Positions 6,697 to 14,634 of a DNA stretch of 21,954 nt are shown piece by piece. The notes under the pieces were generated by a model. That model saw only the letters and a program-made list of their open reading frames with translations. It did not search any database and was not told the DNA's origin. Both the position numbers and the translations under genes were made by a program. This DNA is from UBA5436 sp964346085 (lineage in GTDB: Bacteria; Bacillota; Clostridia; Saccharofermentanales; DTU023): the NCBI GenBank assembly GCA_964346085.1, contig CAYFSZ010000017.1:1-21954 (forward strand). Direction: 5' to 3'. Position 1 is the stretch's first letter. Each line of letters starts with the position of its first letter.

Positions 6697-8031
6697 TTAG
6701 TTCTCCTTTACATTATTCAAATATTTCATTGCTCTCATTGTGCTTGGATGGCCTTTGCGTTTTCTACGTTGAAGAGCTAAGCGTACTTCCTCTAAGCAAA
6801 GTCGCATTGCCTCATCCAAATCATAATCGGCTGTTTCTCTAATTTTCTCTAAATTCTGAAATGGTCTTCCATATTCTAATTTATCCGCTAGATATATAAT
6901 TTTATCTAACGTTGTTAAATTTTCTCTTGAAGTTGTGTGATATATCAAGGCATTTAAAATTTCTTCATCTGCAATATGAAACTTTTTGCGAATATAAAAT
7001 GCTCCAGCAGGTCCATGTGCAATATTTTTATTGAGCGGTTCAAGGCCACCCATTTTCGACGCATATTGATATTGTTTCGTAATTTTCATTTGTTTAGCAA
7101 TATCATGCAATATTCCGGTTGTTGCTGCTTTCATCAAATCATAATGATGTTTATCTGCTAAATGGACACAATATCGCATCACGTTTAGTGAATGAATCAG
7201 TCTCGATCTGGAAACTTGTGCACGTACTTCATTTTCATATTTAGCTAGCTGAATCAAGTCTTCTTTTGTTAATTTTGCCATCGATTCGCGTAATTCATAT
7301 ACCCCATTCTTCTGAATGAATTTTGCTACGTTTTTGGGTAATTCCGTTTTATCGAATGTGCCATCATCTAAATCACTTCGAATGTCTGTTGCCGACAAAT
7401 CAGTTTCTTCAATATCGAAAAATTTTATCTTTGCATTATATTTTTTCTTTAAATATTCTGCTCTTTCTTGCATGTGCTGTTTGGAATCATTCCCGCGTCG
7501 ACAAATGTATAATGTAGCGCTATTCATTAATTTTTCAGGCTCATGCCAATTTTCTATTGTATCCAATGCATCAGAACCATACACCAAAGCAAATTTTACA
7601 CGAATATCCGTTTTTTCCATCTCTTCTAACAATGATTTTCGAAAAGAGTTTTCTTCTCGACTATTTCGCTTGTTTTTTCTTTTTGAATTTGATTTTCTCA
7701 GTTTCAGATGTTTTTGCAAAAGCAGTTGATACTTTATTTCTTGCTTAAAATATTTGATGGTATCTAGCGTATATGAATATTTTCCAGGTCGATTTACTTC
7801 ATAATCACTTAGTAAAATCTGTGTATTTTCTTGTAAAGCTAATCTCGTCATTTCAAAACGATAACTGGCTGGAGTCATATAAGAATTTTTATGTGGTGCA
7901 AGTCCAATAGGCATGATAATAATCTGATCAAATTTTTTCAATTTAATCAAACCATCAATCACATTTTTATGACCCATGTGAAATGGGTCAAATGATCCAC
8001 CAAAAATTGCTACTTTATATTTTTCACTCAA
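6697..8031 (-). CDS. nadD: NadD-YqeK fusion: nicotinate-nucleotide adenylyltransferase with HD-domain Ap4A hydrolase
   Basis: A 444-residue two-domain enzyme. Residues 1-245 are NadD, which makes deamido-NAD from nicotinate mononucleotide and ATP: GGSFDPFHMGH (11-21), APHK, and SATDIRS (213-219). Residues from about 252 on are YqeK, an HD-fold symmetrical diadenosine tetraphosphatase: RLIHSLN (His280), ILHDIAK (His309-Asp310), AHGPAGA, and LADKLEYGR. In B. subtilis these are adjacent separate genes (yqeJ, yqeK). Between TIKYFKQ and FALVYGSD lies an extra segment of roughly 40 residues (about 100-143) packed with Lys, Arg and Ser, absent from typical NadD. The start is TTG, 8 nt after TGGAG; no ATG precedes the nucleotide-binding motif. 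It lies 20 nt after prfB and abuts rsfS. Confidence 0.93.
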   Translation of the reverse strand: MSEKYKVAIFGGSFDPFHMGHKNVIDGLIKLKKFDQIIIMPIGLAPHKNSYMTPASYRFEMTRLALQENTQILLSDYEVNRPGKYSYTLDTIKYFKQEIKYQLLLQKHLKLRKSNSKRKNKRNSREENSFRKSLLEEMEKTDIRVKFALVYGSDALDTIENWHEPEKLMNSATLYICRRGNDSKQHMQERAEYLKKKYNAKIKFFDIEETDLSATDIRSDLDDGTFDKTELPKNVAKFIQKNGVYELRESMAKLTKEDLIQLAKYENEVRAQVSRSRLIHSLNVMRYCVHLADKHHYDLMKAATTGILHDIAKQMKITKQYQYASKMGGLEPLNKNIAHGPAGAFYIRKKFHIADEEILNALIYHTTSRENLTTLDKIIYLADKLEYGRPFQNLEKIRETADYDLDEAMRLCLEEVRLALQRRKRKGHPSTMRAMKYLNNVKEN

Positions 8032-8051
8032 TGCTTTTACTCCATCTAATC

Positions 8052-9155
8052 TTATTTTGCTAAGTCTGTTAAATAGGCATTAATAAAACCATCTAGATCG
8101 CCATCCATGACACCTTGTACATCACCTGATTCAAAGTCAGTGCGATGGTCTTTTACTTTTGTATATGGCATAAAAACATAGGATCTAATTTGACTGCCCC
8201 AACCGATTTCTAATTGATCTCCCTTTAAATCTTCAATACGCTCAGCTTGCGCTTGTCTTGCTAAAGCAAACAATTTTGACTTCAACATTTTCATGGCTGT
8301 TTCTCTATTTTGAATCTGTGAACGTTCATTTTGACAAGAAACAACAATACCTGTTGGTATATGCGTAATTCTCACAGCGGAAGAAGTCTTATTAACATGC
8401 TGCCCGCCAGCTCCTGATGAGCGATATGTATCAACTCGTAAATCATCACTATTAATGACAATCTCAATCGAGTCATCTAGTTCAGGCATCACTTCAACGG
8501 ATGCAAAAGATGTATGTCTTCGTCCTGAAGAATCAAACGGAGAAATTCTGACTAAACGATGAACACCGGCCTCTGATTTCAAGTATCCATATGCATTTTC
8601 GCCTTCAACAGAAAATGTCACACTTTTGATTCCTGCCTCGTCTCCATCCAAATAATCGAATACTTTCAATGAATATTCATGCTGTTCTGCCCAACGTGAA
8701 TACATTCTAAACAGCATTTGTGTCCAATCTTGAGCTTCTGTACCACCGGCACCAGGATGCAAGGTAAGAATTGCATTCGTATGATCATATTCTCCTGTGA
8801 AAAGCGTTTCCATTTTTAACTTTTCGAATTCATGATTATATGTTTGCAATTCAGCTTTTATTTCTGGTAAAACCGATTCATCCTCTTCTGCAATCGCTAG
8901 CTCGCAAAGAACAGTTATATTATCAAGCATTTCTTCAACATGTAAAAATCTTTCTTCTTTTTTCTTTAAAGTAGTGATTTCTTTTTGAATCTTCTGTGCT
9001 TTTTCGATATCATCCCAAAAACCAGGCTCTGAAGACATCAATTCCAATTCAGAAATTTTTCGAGTAGCCTCATCAAGATGCAAGGACTTGCTTAACAATT
9101 GCAATGGTTCCTGTTCTTTTCCTATATCAATCAAAATTTGTTCTATTTCTACCAT
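8052..9155 (-). CDS. prfB: Peptide chain release factor 2
   Basis: RF2 ends translation at UGA and UAA. The 367-residue product has an N-terminal helical domain, the SPF stop-codon tripeptide (205-207) and the GGQ peptidyl-hydrolysis motif (250-252) in SSGAGGQHVNKTSSAVR, all at positions matching E. coli RF2. Residue 246 is Ser. Most bacteria need a +1 frameshift at an in-frame UGA near codon 26; here the frame is open throughout (Leu25 TTG, His26 CAT), so that control is absent. The ATG follows GAGGA with about 5 nt spacing. It starts 12 nt after the unknown membrane-protein gene and precedes nadD-yqeK by 20 nt. Confidence 0.96.
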   Translation of the reverse strand: MVEIEQILIDIGKEQEPLQLLSKSLHLDEATRKISELELMSSEPGFWDDIEKAQKIQKEITTLKKKEERFLHVEEMLDNITVLCELAIAEEDESVLPEIKAELQTYNHEFEKLKMETLFTGEYDHTNAILTLHPGAGGTEAQDWTQMLFRMYSRWAEQHEYSLKVFDYLDGDEAGIKSVTFSVEGENAYGYLKSEAGVHRLVRISPFDSSGRRHTSFASVEVMPELDDSIEIVINSDDLRVDTYRSSGAGGQHVNKTSSAVRITHIPTGIVVSCQNERSQIQNRETAMKMLKSKLFALARQAQAERIEDLKGDQLEIGWGSQIRSYVFMPYTKVKDHRTDFESGDVQGVMDGDLDGFINAYLTDLAK

Positions 9156-9167
9156 GTGTTCCTCAAA

Positions 9168-10067
9168 CTATTTTTTTACATTATACGGCTGTCTTAACGC
9201 TAATATTTGATATAAAAGTCCATACATTCTTGCTATTGATAAAACCCTAAATGCGTAAATGAATGCTTCAATCATCAAGTAGCTATAATGATAATCAACG
9301 ATAGTCACATCTAACAAATTCATTAACAAGCTAAAAACAAAGTTTTGCATAATAAAGCTTATCAAAATTGAAATCTTAGACCCATTCGTTTGTGCCATGC
9401 TTAATTCCATTGACCTAAAAAACTTATTTCTAGCATATAAAAAATTCATTGGTGTGAACATAAATAATAAAATAAAAATAATAAACGGTATAAAAAATAA
9501 TGTAGAAGATAATGAAAAAGTTACTAGCACTAAAAAACTAAAAAACACTATCAAAGGAAACTTTCGAAGTAAATCGACAAATGCTATTCCAAAGATAGAT
9601 TGTTTCTCCTCATCTGAGGTAGAAATTCTTTTGAATGTTGATGGAAAAAAGCTAGATTTTATGTACTGAACGATTTTGTCTTCAGTCATTAATTCACGAG
9701 GAATATTCTTTTTAATCGGAACGAGAAACAACTCATCTCGCCCTAAAGTGATCCTTGGTTTTCTACTTGATTCATTTTCTAAAACAAAAATTTCAGCATA
9801 CAAAAGGCCAAAGCAAACGGATAAAAATAACCCAATTAAATAAATACCGATAATTATCCAATTCCCTTTAGTTGGCATAATTTTGTCAATATTTTCATGC
9901 ATTTTTCCTTGAAAATAATAGTCTAAAAATGCAAACTTACGATCGCCTACTGGCAGCATTGTAACTGCTGCACGCATTAAAATAATTAGTAAAAAAATTA
10001 CTTTTACAAAATTAGACGATTTTAATTTATGAAATTTCAGAGATTCTATTATTAAACGTAAATTCAT
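9168..10067 (-). CDS. Polytopic membrane protein of unknown function
   Basis: I do not recognise this 299-residue protein. Hydrophobic segments lie near residues 21-40, 70-96, 171-189, 190-207, 232-252 and 262-280, suggesting about six membrane spans. A charged stretch between spans 2 and 3 (about 97-168) contains RKPRITLGRDELFLVP and a DEEK-rich part. No signal peptide or catalytic motif is evident. I chose the ATG at 10067, which follows AGGGGA by 4 nt; the open frame continues upstream but would overlap the UPF0735 gene. It sits between that gene (13 nt gap) and prfB (12 nt gap), so it belongs to the housekeeping operon. The gap between spans 2 and 3 is large enough to fold as a soluble domain (inference). 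Confidence 0.75.
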   Translation of the reverse strand: MNLRLIIESLKFHKLKSSNFVKVIFLLIILMRAAVTMLPVGDRKFAFLDYYFQGKMHENIDKIMPTKGNWIIIGIYLIGLFLSVCFGLLYAEIFVLENESSRKPRITLGRDELFLVPIKKNIPRELMTEDKIVQYIKSSFFPSTFKRISTSDEEKQSIFGIAFVDLLRKFPLIVFFSFLVLVTFSLSSTLFFIPFIIFILLFMFTPMNFLYARNKFFRSMELSMAQTNGSKISILISFIMQNFVFSLLMNLLDVTIVDYHYSYLMIEAFIYAFRVLSIARMYGLLYQILALRQPYNVKK

Positions 10068-10080
10068 GTATTCCCCTTTA

Positions 10081-10527
10081 TTATTCTCGTATGGCAGTAT
10101 GTGTGATTTGCACAACACCATTCTCTTTTTTTAAATAATCAACAATTTTCTTGATTTCTTTAGTAGCCGTTTTACGGCAGACTATTTGCAATGAACATAT
10201 CCCCTTAGAAATAACAGATTGTTGAAAATGAAGCATTTGTATCTGATACTCTTCAAGAAGATTAATAATTTTCATAATACTAATCAAATCAATTTCAATG
10301 ATAATATTAAAAATTTCAACTGCTTCAAAATCTGTTCCTTGATAGGTGAAAATTGAATTTCGATATTTATAATAAGCACTTCGGCTAATATTAAGTTCTT
10401 TTACGGCTTGGTTAACAGAAGGATATTTTCCTCTCTTAATTCCCTCTTTCACCAGCATCACTTTTTGAAAAACCTCTGGCAAAGCATTTTTTTCAACTAA
10501 AAAAAATTTATCTTTCTTAAATTTCAT
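10081..10527 (-). CDS. UPF0735 ACT domain-containing protein (PheB-like)
   Basis: A 148-residue protein matching the UPF0735/PheB family in length and layout. It opens with KDKFFLVEKNALPEVFQK, followed by a helix-turn-helix-like segment SVNQAVKELNISRSAYYKYR (about residues 36-55 from this start) and a C-terminal ACT domain (about 70-145), a regulatory fold that often binds amino acids. The family's ligand is not established; a role in phenylalanine metabolism rests on old B. subtilis genetics. The ATG at 10527 fits the family N-terminus and overlaps the end of rdgB by 11 nt; an in-frame ATG at 10539 is also possible. Overlap implies translational coupling with rdgB. Confidence 0.85.
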   Translation of the reverse strand: MKFKKDKFFLVEKNALPEVFQKVMLVKEGIKRGKYPSVNQAVKELNISRSAYYKYRNSIFTYQGTDFEAVEIFNIIIEIDLISIMKIINLLEEYQIQMLHFQQSVISKGICSLQIVCRKTATKEIKKIVDYLKKENGVVQITHTAIRE

Positions 10528-11134
10528 CACTATTTCCATTAAGAATTTCTGTTTTCAGAAATTCTTTTAACAAAGCAGCTGCTTTGCCTCTATGACTAAT
10601 TTTATTCTTCTGTTCTGCTTCCATTTCGGCAGTTGTCATTTGAAATTCAGGCATATAAAAGATTGGATCATAACCAAATCCATTTTTACCTTTCATCTCA
10701 TCAATTATTTCACCTCGACAAATTCCCTCAAATGAATATTCTTCACCCGAAGAAGAAATTAAAACTAATGCACAATGAAATGCTGCTTGCCATTGATTTT
10801 CAGGAATATCTTTTAATAAATACCATAATTGATTGATTTTATCTTCATAAGGCGTATCAACACCCGCAAATCGCGCTGAGTAAATCCCCGGATATCCATC
10901 AAGTGCATCGATAGAGAGTCCTGAATCATCCGCCAAAACACATTTCCCAGGTAACTTTTCTGCTGCTTCACGCGCTTTGATTTGTGCATTGGAAAGATAA
11001 GAATCACCTGTTTCTTCTGCTTCTAAATGAACCTGATAATCAGCGATTGAACGAACAGATACATCTGGTAAATCTAGCAGTTCTTCAAACTCTTTCACTT
11101 TATCAATATTATGTGTTGCTAAAATAATATCCAT
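10517..11134 (-). CDS. rdgB: dITP/XTP pyrophosphatase (RdgB/HAM1 family)
   Basis: Hydrolyses dITP, ITP and XTP to monophosphates, keeping deaminated purines out of DNA and RNA. The 205-residue product carries the family motifs in order: LATHN (5-9), ETGDSYLSNAQIKA (variant of ETG..F.ENA..KA), ADDSGL, GYPGIYSARFAG, GFGYDPIF and KNKISHRGKAA. The ATG is fixed by homology because LATHN starts five codons in. No Shine-Dalgarno precedes it; instead an extended -10-like TGGTAGAAT ends 6 nt before the ATG. It lies 54 nt downstream of the M3-like gene and overlaps the UPF0735 gene. Confidence 0.95.
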   Translation of the reverse strand: MDIILATHNIDKVKEFEELLDLPDVSVRSIADYQVHLEAEETGDSYLSNAQIKAREAAEKLPGKCVLADDSGLSIDALDGYPGIYSARFAGVDTPYEDKINQLWYLLKDIPENQWQAAFHCALVLISSSGEEYSFEGICRGEIIDEMKGKNGFGYDPIFYMPEFQMTTAEMEAEQKNKISHRGKAAALLKEFLKTEILNGNSDEI

Positions 11135-11140
11135 TAGAAA

Positions 11141-11149
11141 ATTCTACCA
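11141..11149 (-). promoter_or_regulatory. Possible extended -10 element for rdgB
   Basis: TGGTAGAAT on the minus strand (TAGAAT at 11141-11146, TGG at 11147-11149) is a good extended -10. The -35 position (TTAATC) is poor. A start 7 nt downstream falls on the A of the rdgB ATG, predicting a leaderless mRNA. Chance occurrence in A/T-rich DNA is possible. Confidence 0.35.
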
Positions 11150-11188
11150 TAAAATGCACAAATGATTAATTCTATGCAAAACATTTTG

Positions 11189-12916
11189 TTACAATCTTAA
11201 AAATTCACAAAGTGCAAAAGCTGCTCTTCGAATCGTATTCTCCTCGAACGGGGATGAGAAACCGCTAATTTCCAGACGTTTCACAAATGGCAAATCTGTA
11301 TTTGAAATTAACAGTTGATTTAATTTATTCTCTAAGCTATTTCGTTTATCTCTATGCGGTTGTTCCGCTAGGATAACAATAAAAGCAATACAATTTTCTA
11401 AGGAGCTAAATGGCTGTTCGAACAAGCTTTGAAGCAGTTGCCAACGATGGCCTTGAGAGAAAAATCCATCAGAGACAAAATCAAAGTCTATATTGTAATT
11501 CTTCTCAATTTGTTTCCATAGAACTGAAAAGTCCATTTTATTTTGCAAGGTATCATCATAAATTGTAGATTCAAAAGTATCAACGGCTAGTTGTAAAGGA
11601 ATACGTAAAGCCTGTTGACTGATAAAAATATCTCTAAACACTTCATGATTTTCTTCAGCAAACAGATGATATTGACGCATACTTAAAAATTGCATTGCCA
11701 TTCCGGATACTTCACGTATGATGCTTGGCTGTTCATATGTTGTAATCCCTTTTAAATTCATCAAACCAGATAGATCAGCTAAAGCCTTTCCAATTTGATT
11801 AAAGACATCTTCAACATTTATATAATCTTCATCAAGCATTAAAAACAAAAACAAACGATTCCAATAAGGCAATAAAACCACGTGCTTCCCGATGCAATGA
11901 AACGCTTCAACATCCGCACTCCAAAAATCTTCTTTGATTGTATTAAAAACATCTGACTCAGTGTCTCTAAAAATATTCTCCATTGCTTCTAAAAATACTT
12001 TTCGAATTGGCTTTTCCGTGCAAATCAGATTTACCGGATTAATTTTATTTATTTTGTAATCATTGAAAAAATAATTCTTTTGATTTTGAAATCTTTTTTC
12101 TCGCAAATCCTTAATTTCATGCACGAGTGGAACAAAATAAGTGTCCATATGTTGCTTAAACGAGATCAAATCTTTTCTCGAATAGCCATACCCTTTATTT
12201 TGTTCATATAAATAATCAAAGTAAGTTAAATTACATTGTTTAGCTTGTTCTTTTCTCAGCTCAATCAAACGAGCAAAATTTTTATGATTATCATAAGAAT
12301 AAGACTGTAATAAACTACTAAATAAATAATATAATTTTGTTCTAGTTTTTCCTTTGGCTTGTTTCAACCAGACTTCAAATTCACGAATATTAACTTTATA
12401 GTTTTTCTGTTCTCCTTTTTCAAGATCAGCATAAAACGCTGGCTTTTCGGCCTCAATAGTCACATTCATCTGATTGATGAATTGAGCATATTCTCTAATG
12501 ATTTGTCGTTCTTCTTTCAACAAAGTAGGATTTACTTTTCCCATCGTCCTAGCAATACGACGCGCTTGATTTAAGATTGCTGTATTTTCCAATGAATCGT
12601 CTGCCATGGAGGCATTCAAGTCAGCAATCAGAGTGAACAATGTATTCAACTGAATTTCAGCTTGGAAAATAGCATCTTGTAATGCAGTAAACTCAACATC
12701 ATCTGTTTTTTCATTGTGCAAAGCATTTTTGAGCAAGTATAAATGGTACATTGATATTGATTCTAAATATAAATTTGAATAACTCTCAAAGTCCTGAAAT
12801 AAAACTTGCTCATCAATTTTTTCACGACGCAATTCATTCATCAATTTCTGATAAGCGGTATGTAGTTGACCAAAATTCGGCTTATCATACGTTAAATCAG
12901 AAAAGTTCAAAGTCAT
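11189..12916 (-). CDS. M3-peptidase-like protein lacking the HEXXH zinc motif (predicted pseudoenzyme)
   Basis: A 575-residue protein whose size and C-terminal half resemble M3 family oligoendopeptidases (PepF-like). In active members the zinc site is HEXGHA followed some 25 residues later by E(I/V)xSMSMEF. Here the aligned segment reads VFNQIGKALADLSG (371-384), so both zinc His and the catalytic Glu are replaced (Asn373, Gln374, Lys377). The second part is REVSGMAMQFLS (401-412), keeping the third zinc ligand Glu402. Downstream, IPLQLAVDTFESTIYDD and FSQGHRWQLLQSLFEQPF also track the family. The fold seems intact but metalloprotease activity is not expected. The reading frame is undamaged. 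It begins 2 nt after the argS stop with little ribosome site, suggesting coupled translation. Confidence 0.75.
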   Translation of the reverse strand: MTLNFSDLTYDKPNFGQLHTAYQKLMNELRREKIDEQVLFQDFESYSNLYLESISMYHLYLLKNALHNEKTDDVEFTALQDAIFQAEIQLNTLFTLIADLNASMADDSLENTAILNQARRIARTMGKVNPTLLKEERQIIREYAQFINQMNVTIEAEKPAFYADLEKGEQKNYKVNIREFEVWLKQAKGKTRTKLYYLFSSLLQSYSYDNHKNFARLIELRKEQAKQCNLTYFDYLYEQNKGYGYSRKDLISFKQHMDTYFVPLVHEIKDLREKRFQNQKNYFFNDYKINKINPVNLICTEKPIRKVFLEAMENIFRDTESDVFNTIKEDFWSADVEAFHCIGKHVVLLPYWNRLFLFLMLDEDYINVEDVFNQIGKALADLSGLMNLKGITTYEQPSIIREVSGMAMQFLSMRQYHLFAEENHEVFRDIFISQQALRIPLQLAVDTFESTIYDDTLQNKMDFSVLWKQIEKNYNIDFDFVSDGFFSQGHRWQLLQSLFEQPFSSLENCIAFIVILAEQPHRDKRNSLENKLNQLLISNTDLPFVKRLEISGFSSPFEENTIRRAAFALCEFLRL

Positions 12917-12918
12917 TT

Positions 12919-14634
12919 TTACATCCGTTCTACAGTTTTTATACCTGCTAGTTTTAGTCCATTTGCAATCACGATACTAACCGCTTTGACTAAGGATAGA
13001 CGAGCTGCTCTAATTTTCTCACCTTCCGTTTTGAGAATCGGTGTATTATGATAAAACTTATTGAAGCTTCTTGCTAATTGACTCACTTTACGCAAAAGAA
13101 TACTTGGTTCATATTCAGCCGCTGCTTGTAATAAAGCATCTGGATATTGATACATTTCTTTGAGCAAAGCATATTCATCATCTTCAATTAATAACTCTGC
13201 ATTGACTTCTGATAACTCTTCTTGGTTAATTCCACTTTTGGCAAGAATACTTTTTGCTCTTGCATATGTATACAAAAGATAAGGAGCTGTATCACCTTCA
13301 AAGTCGAGCATCTCATCCCAATCGAACATGATATCTCTTTCACGACCATTACGCAGATATGTATAATTTACCGCTGCTAAGCCAACGATTTCTGCTGTTT
13401 TTGCAATATCATCTTCATTCATTTCTGGATTGTTTTGCTGAATGATTTCTTTCGTTTTAGCAACACTTTGATTTAACAAATCCTCGAGCAGAATAATATT
13501 ACCTTTTCGTGTTGAAAAATCACCATCTTTAAATTTTACTGTTCCAAAGCCAACATGAATATTTTGATTTGCTTTTTCAAATCCCGCTTTTTTCAACACT
13601 GAAAAAACTTGTTGGAAATGATTTGTTTGTGGCAATCCAACAACATAGATATTCTTGTCATAATCATATGTTCTTGCTCGATATAAAATGGCTGCCAAAT
13701 CACGCGATGCATAAATTGTTGTCCCGTCAGATTTGAGAACAATACATGGATTCAAGTTATATTCAGATAAATCAACAACTTGAGCTCCTTCGCTTTCAAC
13801 AAGTAAATCTTTGTCTTGTAACATCTCAACAACTTCGGGAATCGCATCAGAATAGTAGCTCTCTCCGTTATAATTATCAAAATGGATGTCCATTCTATCG
13901 TAAACACGATTAAATTCGACCAGGCTCATATCTCTAAATTTTTGCCATAAAGCAACTTCAGCTTCACTTTTATTTTCTAAAAGACGGAACGCCTCTCTCG
14001 CATCGGTTTCTAATGCAGGATTTTCTTCCACTTCTTTATGGAATTTGACATAAACTCTAGTTAATTCTGTGATAGGTGCTTCTTTCAGAGCTTGTTCATC
14101 TCCCCAAAGGCGCCATGCCACAATGAGTTTCCCAAACTGTGTCCCATAATCTCCAAGATGATTCATGCGAATGACATTGTATCCAATTGCTTCATAGATA
14201 TTCGCAATTGATTGGCCTAAAATAGTCGTAAATGCATGACCGATATGGAATGGTTTTGCAATATTAGGTGAAGAATATTCAACAATAACATTCTTTCCTT
14301 CCCCTTTGTTCACAGATCCAAATTGTTCTTTTTGTGCATAAATTTCTTTTAATAAATTTGTCGCAAAAACGCTTCTCTTAATAAAGAAATTTAAGTAAGG
14401 ACCAGCCAAGGATGTTGTTTCAATCCAATCAGGTTGTTGTTTATCAATTTCAGTTTTAATATCTGCAGCGATTTGCTGAGGACTTTTCTTTAGTTCTTTC
14501 GCCAATCGAAAACATGGAAATGCAAAATCTCCCATGTCTGATTTAGGTGGAATTTCAATTATCCCTGATAATTCCTCACTTGATATATGCGTAATGCTAG
14601 ATAATATTTCTGCTAACTCTATTTTATAATTCAT
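12919..14634 (-). CDS. argS: Arginine--tRNA ligase
   Basis: Class I aminoacyl-tRNA synthetase charging tRNA-Arg. The 571-residue protein shows the N-terminal additional domain typical of ArgRS, the HIGH signature in SSPNIAKPFHIGHAFTT (about 125-141), NHLGDYGTQFGKL, a KMSKS-equivalent loop KDGDFSTRKGN, and the DALR anticodon-binding domain at the C-terminus ending in ERM. As is common for ArgRS, the KMSKS loop is degenerate. The ATG overlaps the TGA of the upstream nucleotidyltransferase by 4 nt (ATGA), a hallmark of coupled translation. Confidence 0.97.
   Translation of the reverse strand: MNYKIELAEILSSITHISSEELSGIIEIPPKSDMGDFAFPCFRLAKELKKSPQQIAADIKTEIDKQQPDWIETTSLAGPYLNFFIKRSVFATNLLKEIYAQKEQFGSVNKGEGKNVIVEYSSPNIAKPFHIGHAFTTILGQSIANIYEAIGYNVIRMNHLGDYGTQFGKLIVAWRLWGDEQALKEAPITELTRVYVKFHKEVEENPALETDAREAFRLLENKSEAEVALWQKFRDMSLVEFNRVYDRMDIHFDNYNGESYYSDAIPEVVEMLQDKDLLVESEGAQVVDLSEYNLNPCIVLKSDGTTIYASRDLAAILYRARTYDYDKNIYVVGLPQTNHFQQVFSVLKKAGFEKANQNIHVGFGTVKFKDGDFSTRKGNIILLEDLLNQSVAKTKEIIQQNNPEMNEDDIAKTAEIVGLAAVNYTYLRNGRERDIMFDWDEMLDFEGDTAPYLLYTYARAKSILAKSGINQEELSEVNAELLIEDDEYALLKEMYQYPDALLQAAAEYEPSILLRKVSQLARSFNKFYHNTPILKTEGEKIRAARLSLVKAVSIVIANGLKLAGIKTVERM

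Noticed and set aside
7316..7729. 137-residue plus-strand open frame inside nadD-yqeK
   Set aside because: It is antisense to a well supported enzyme gene, lacks a ribosome site and has low-complexity Phe/Ser content.
9060..9100. Programmed frameshift site in prfB
   Set aside because: The bases read TTG CAT CTT GAT in frame; no CTTTGA slippery stop is present.
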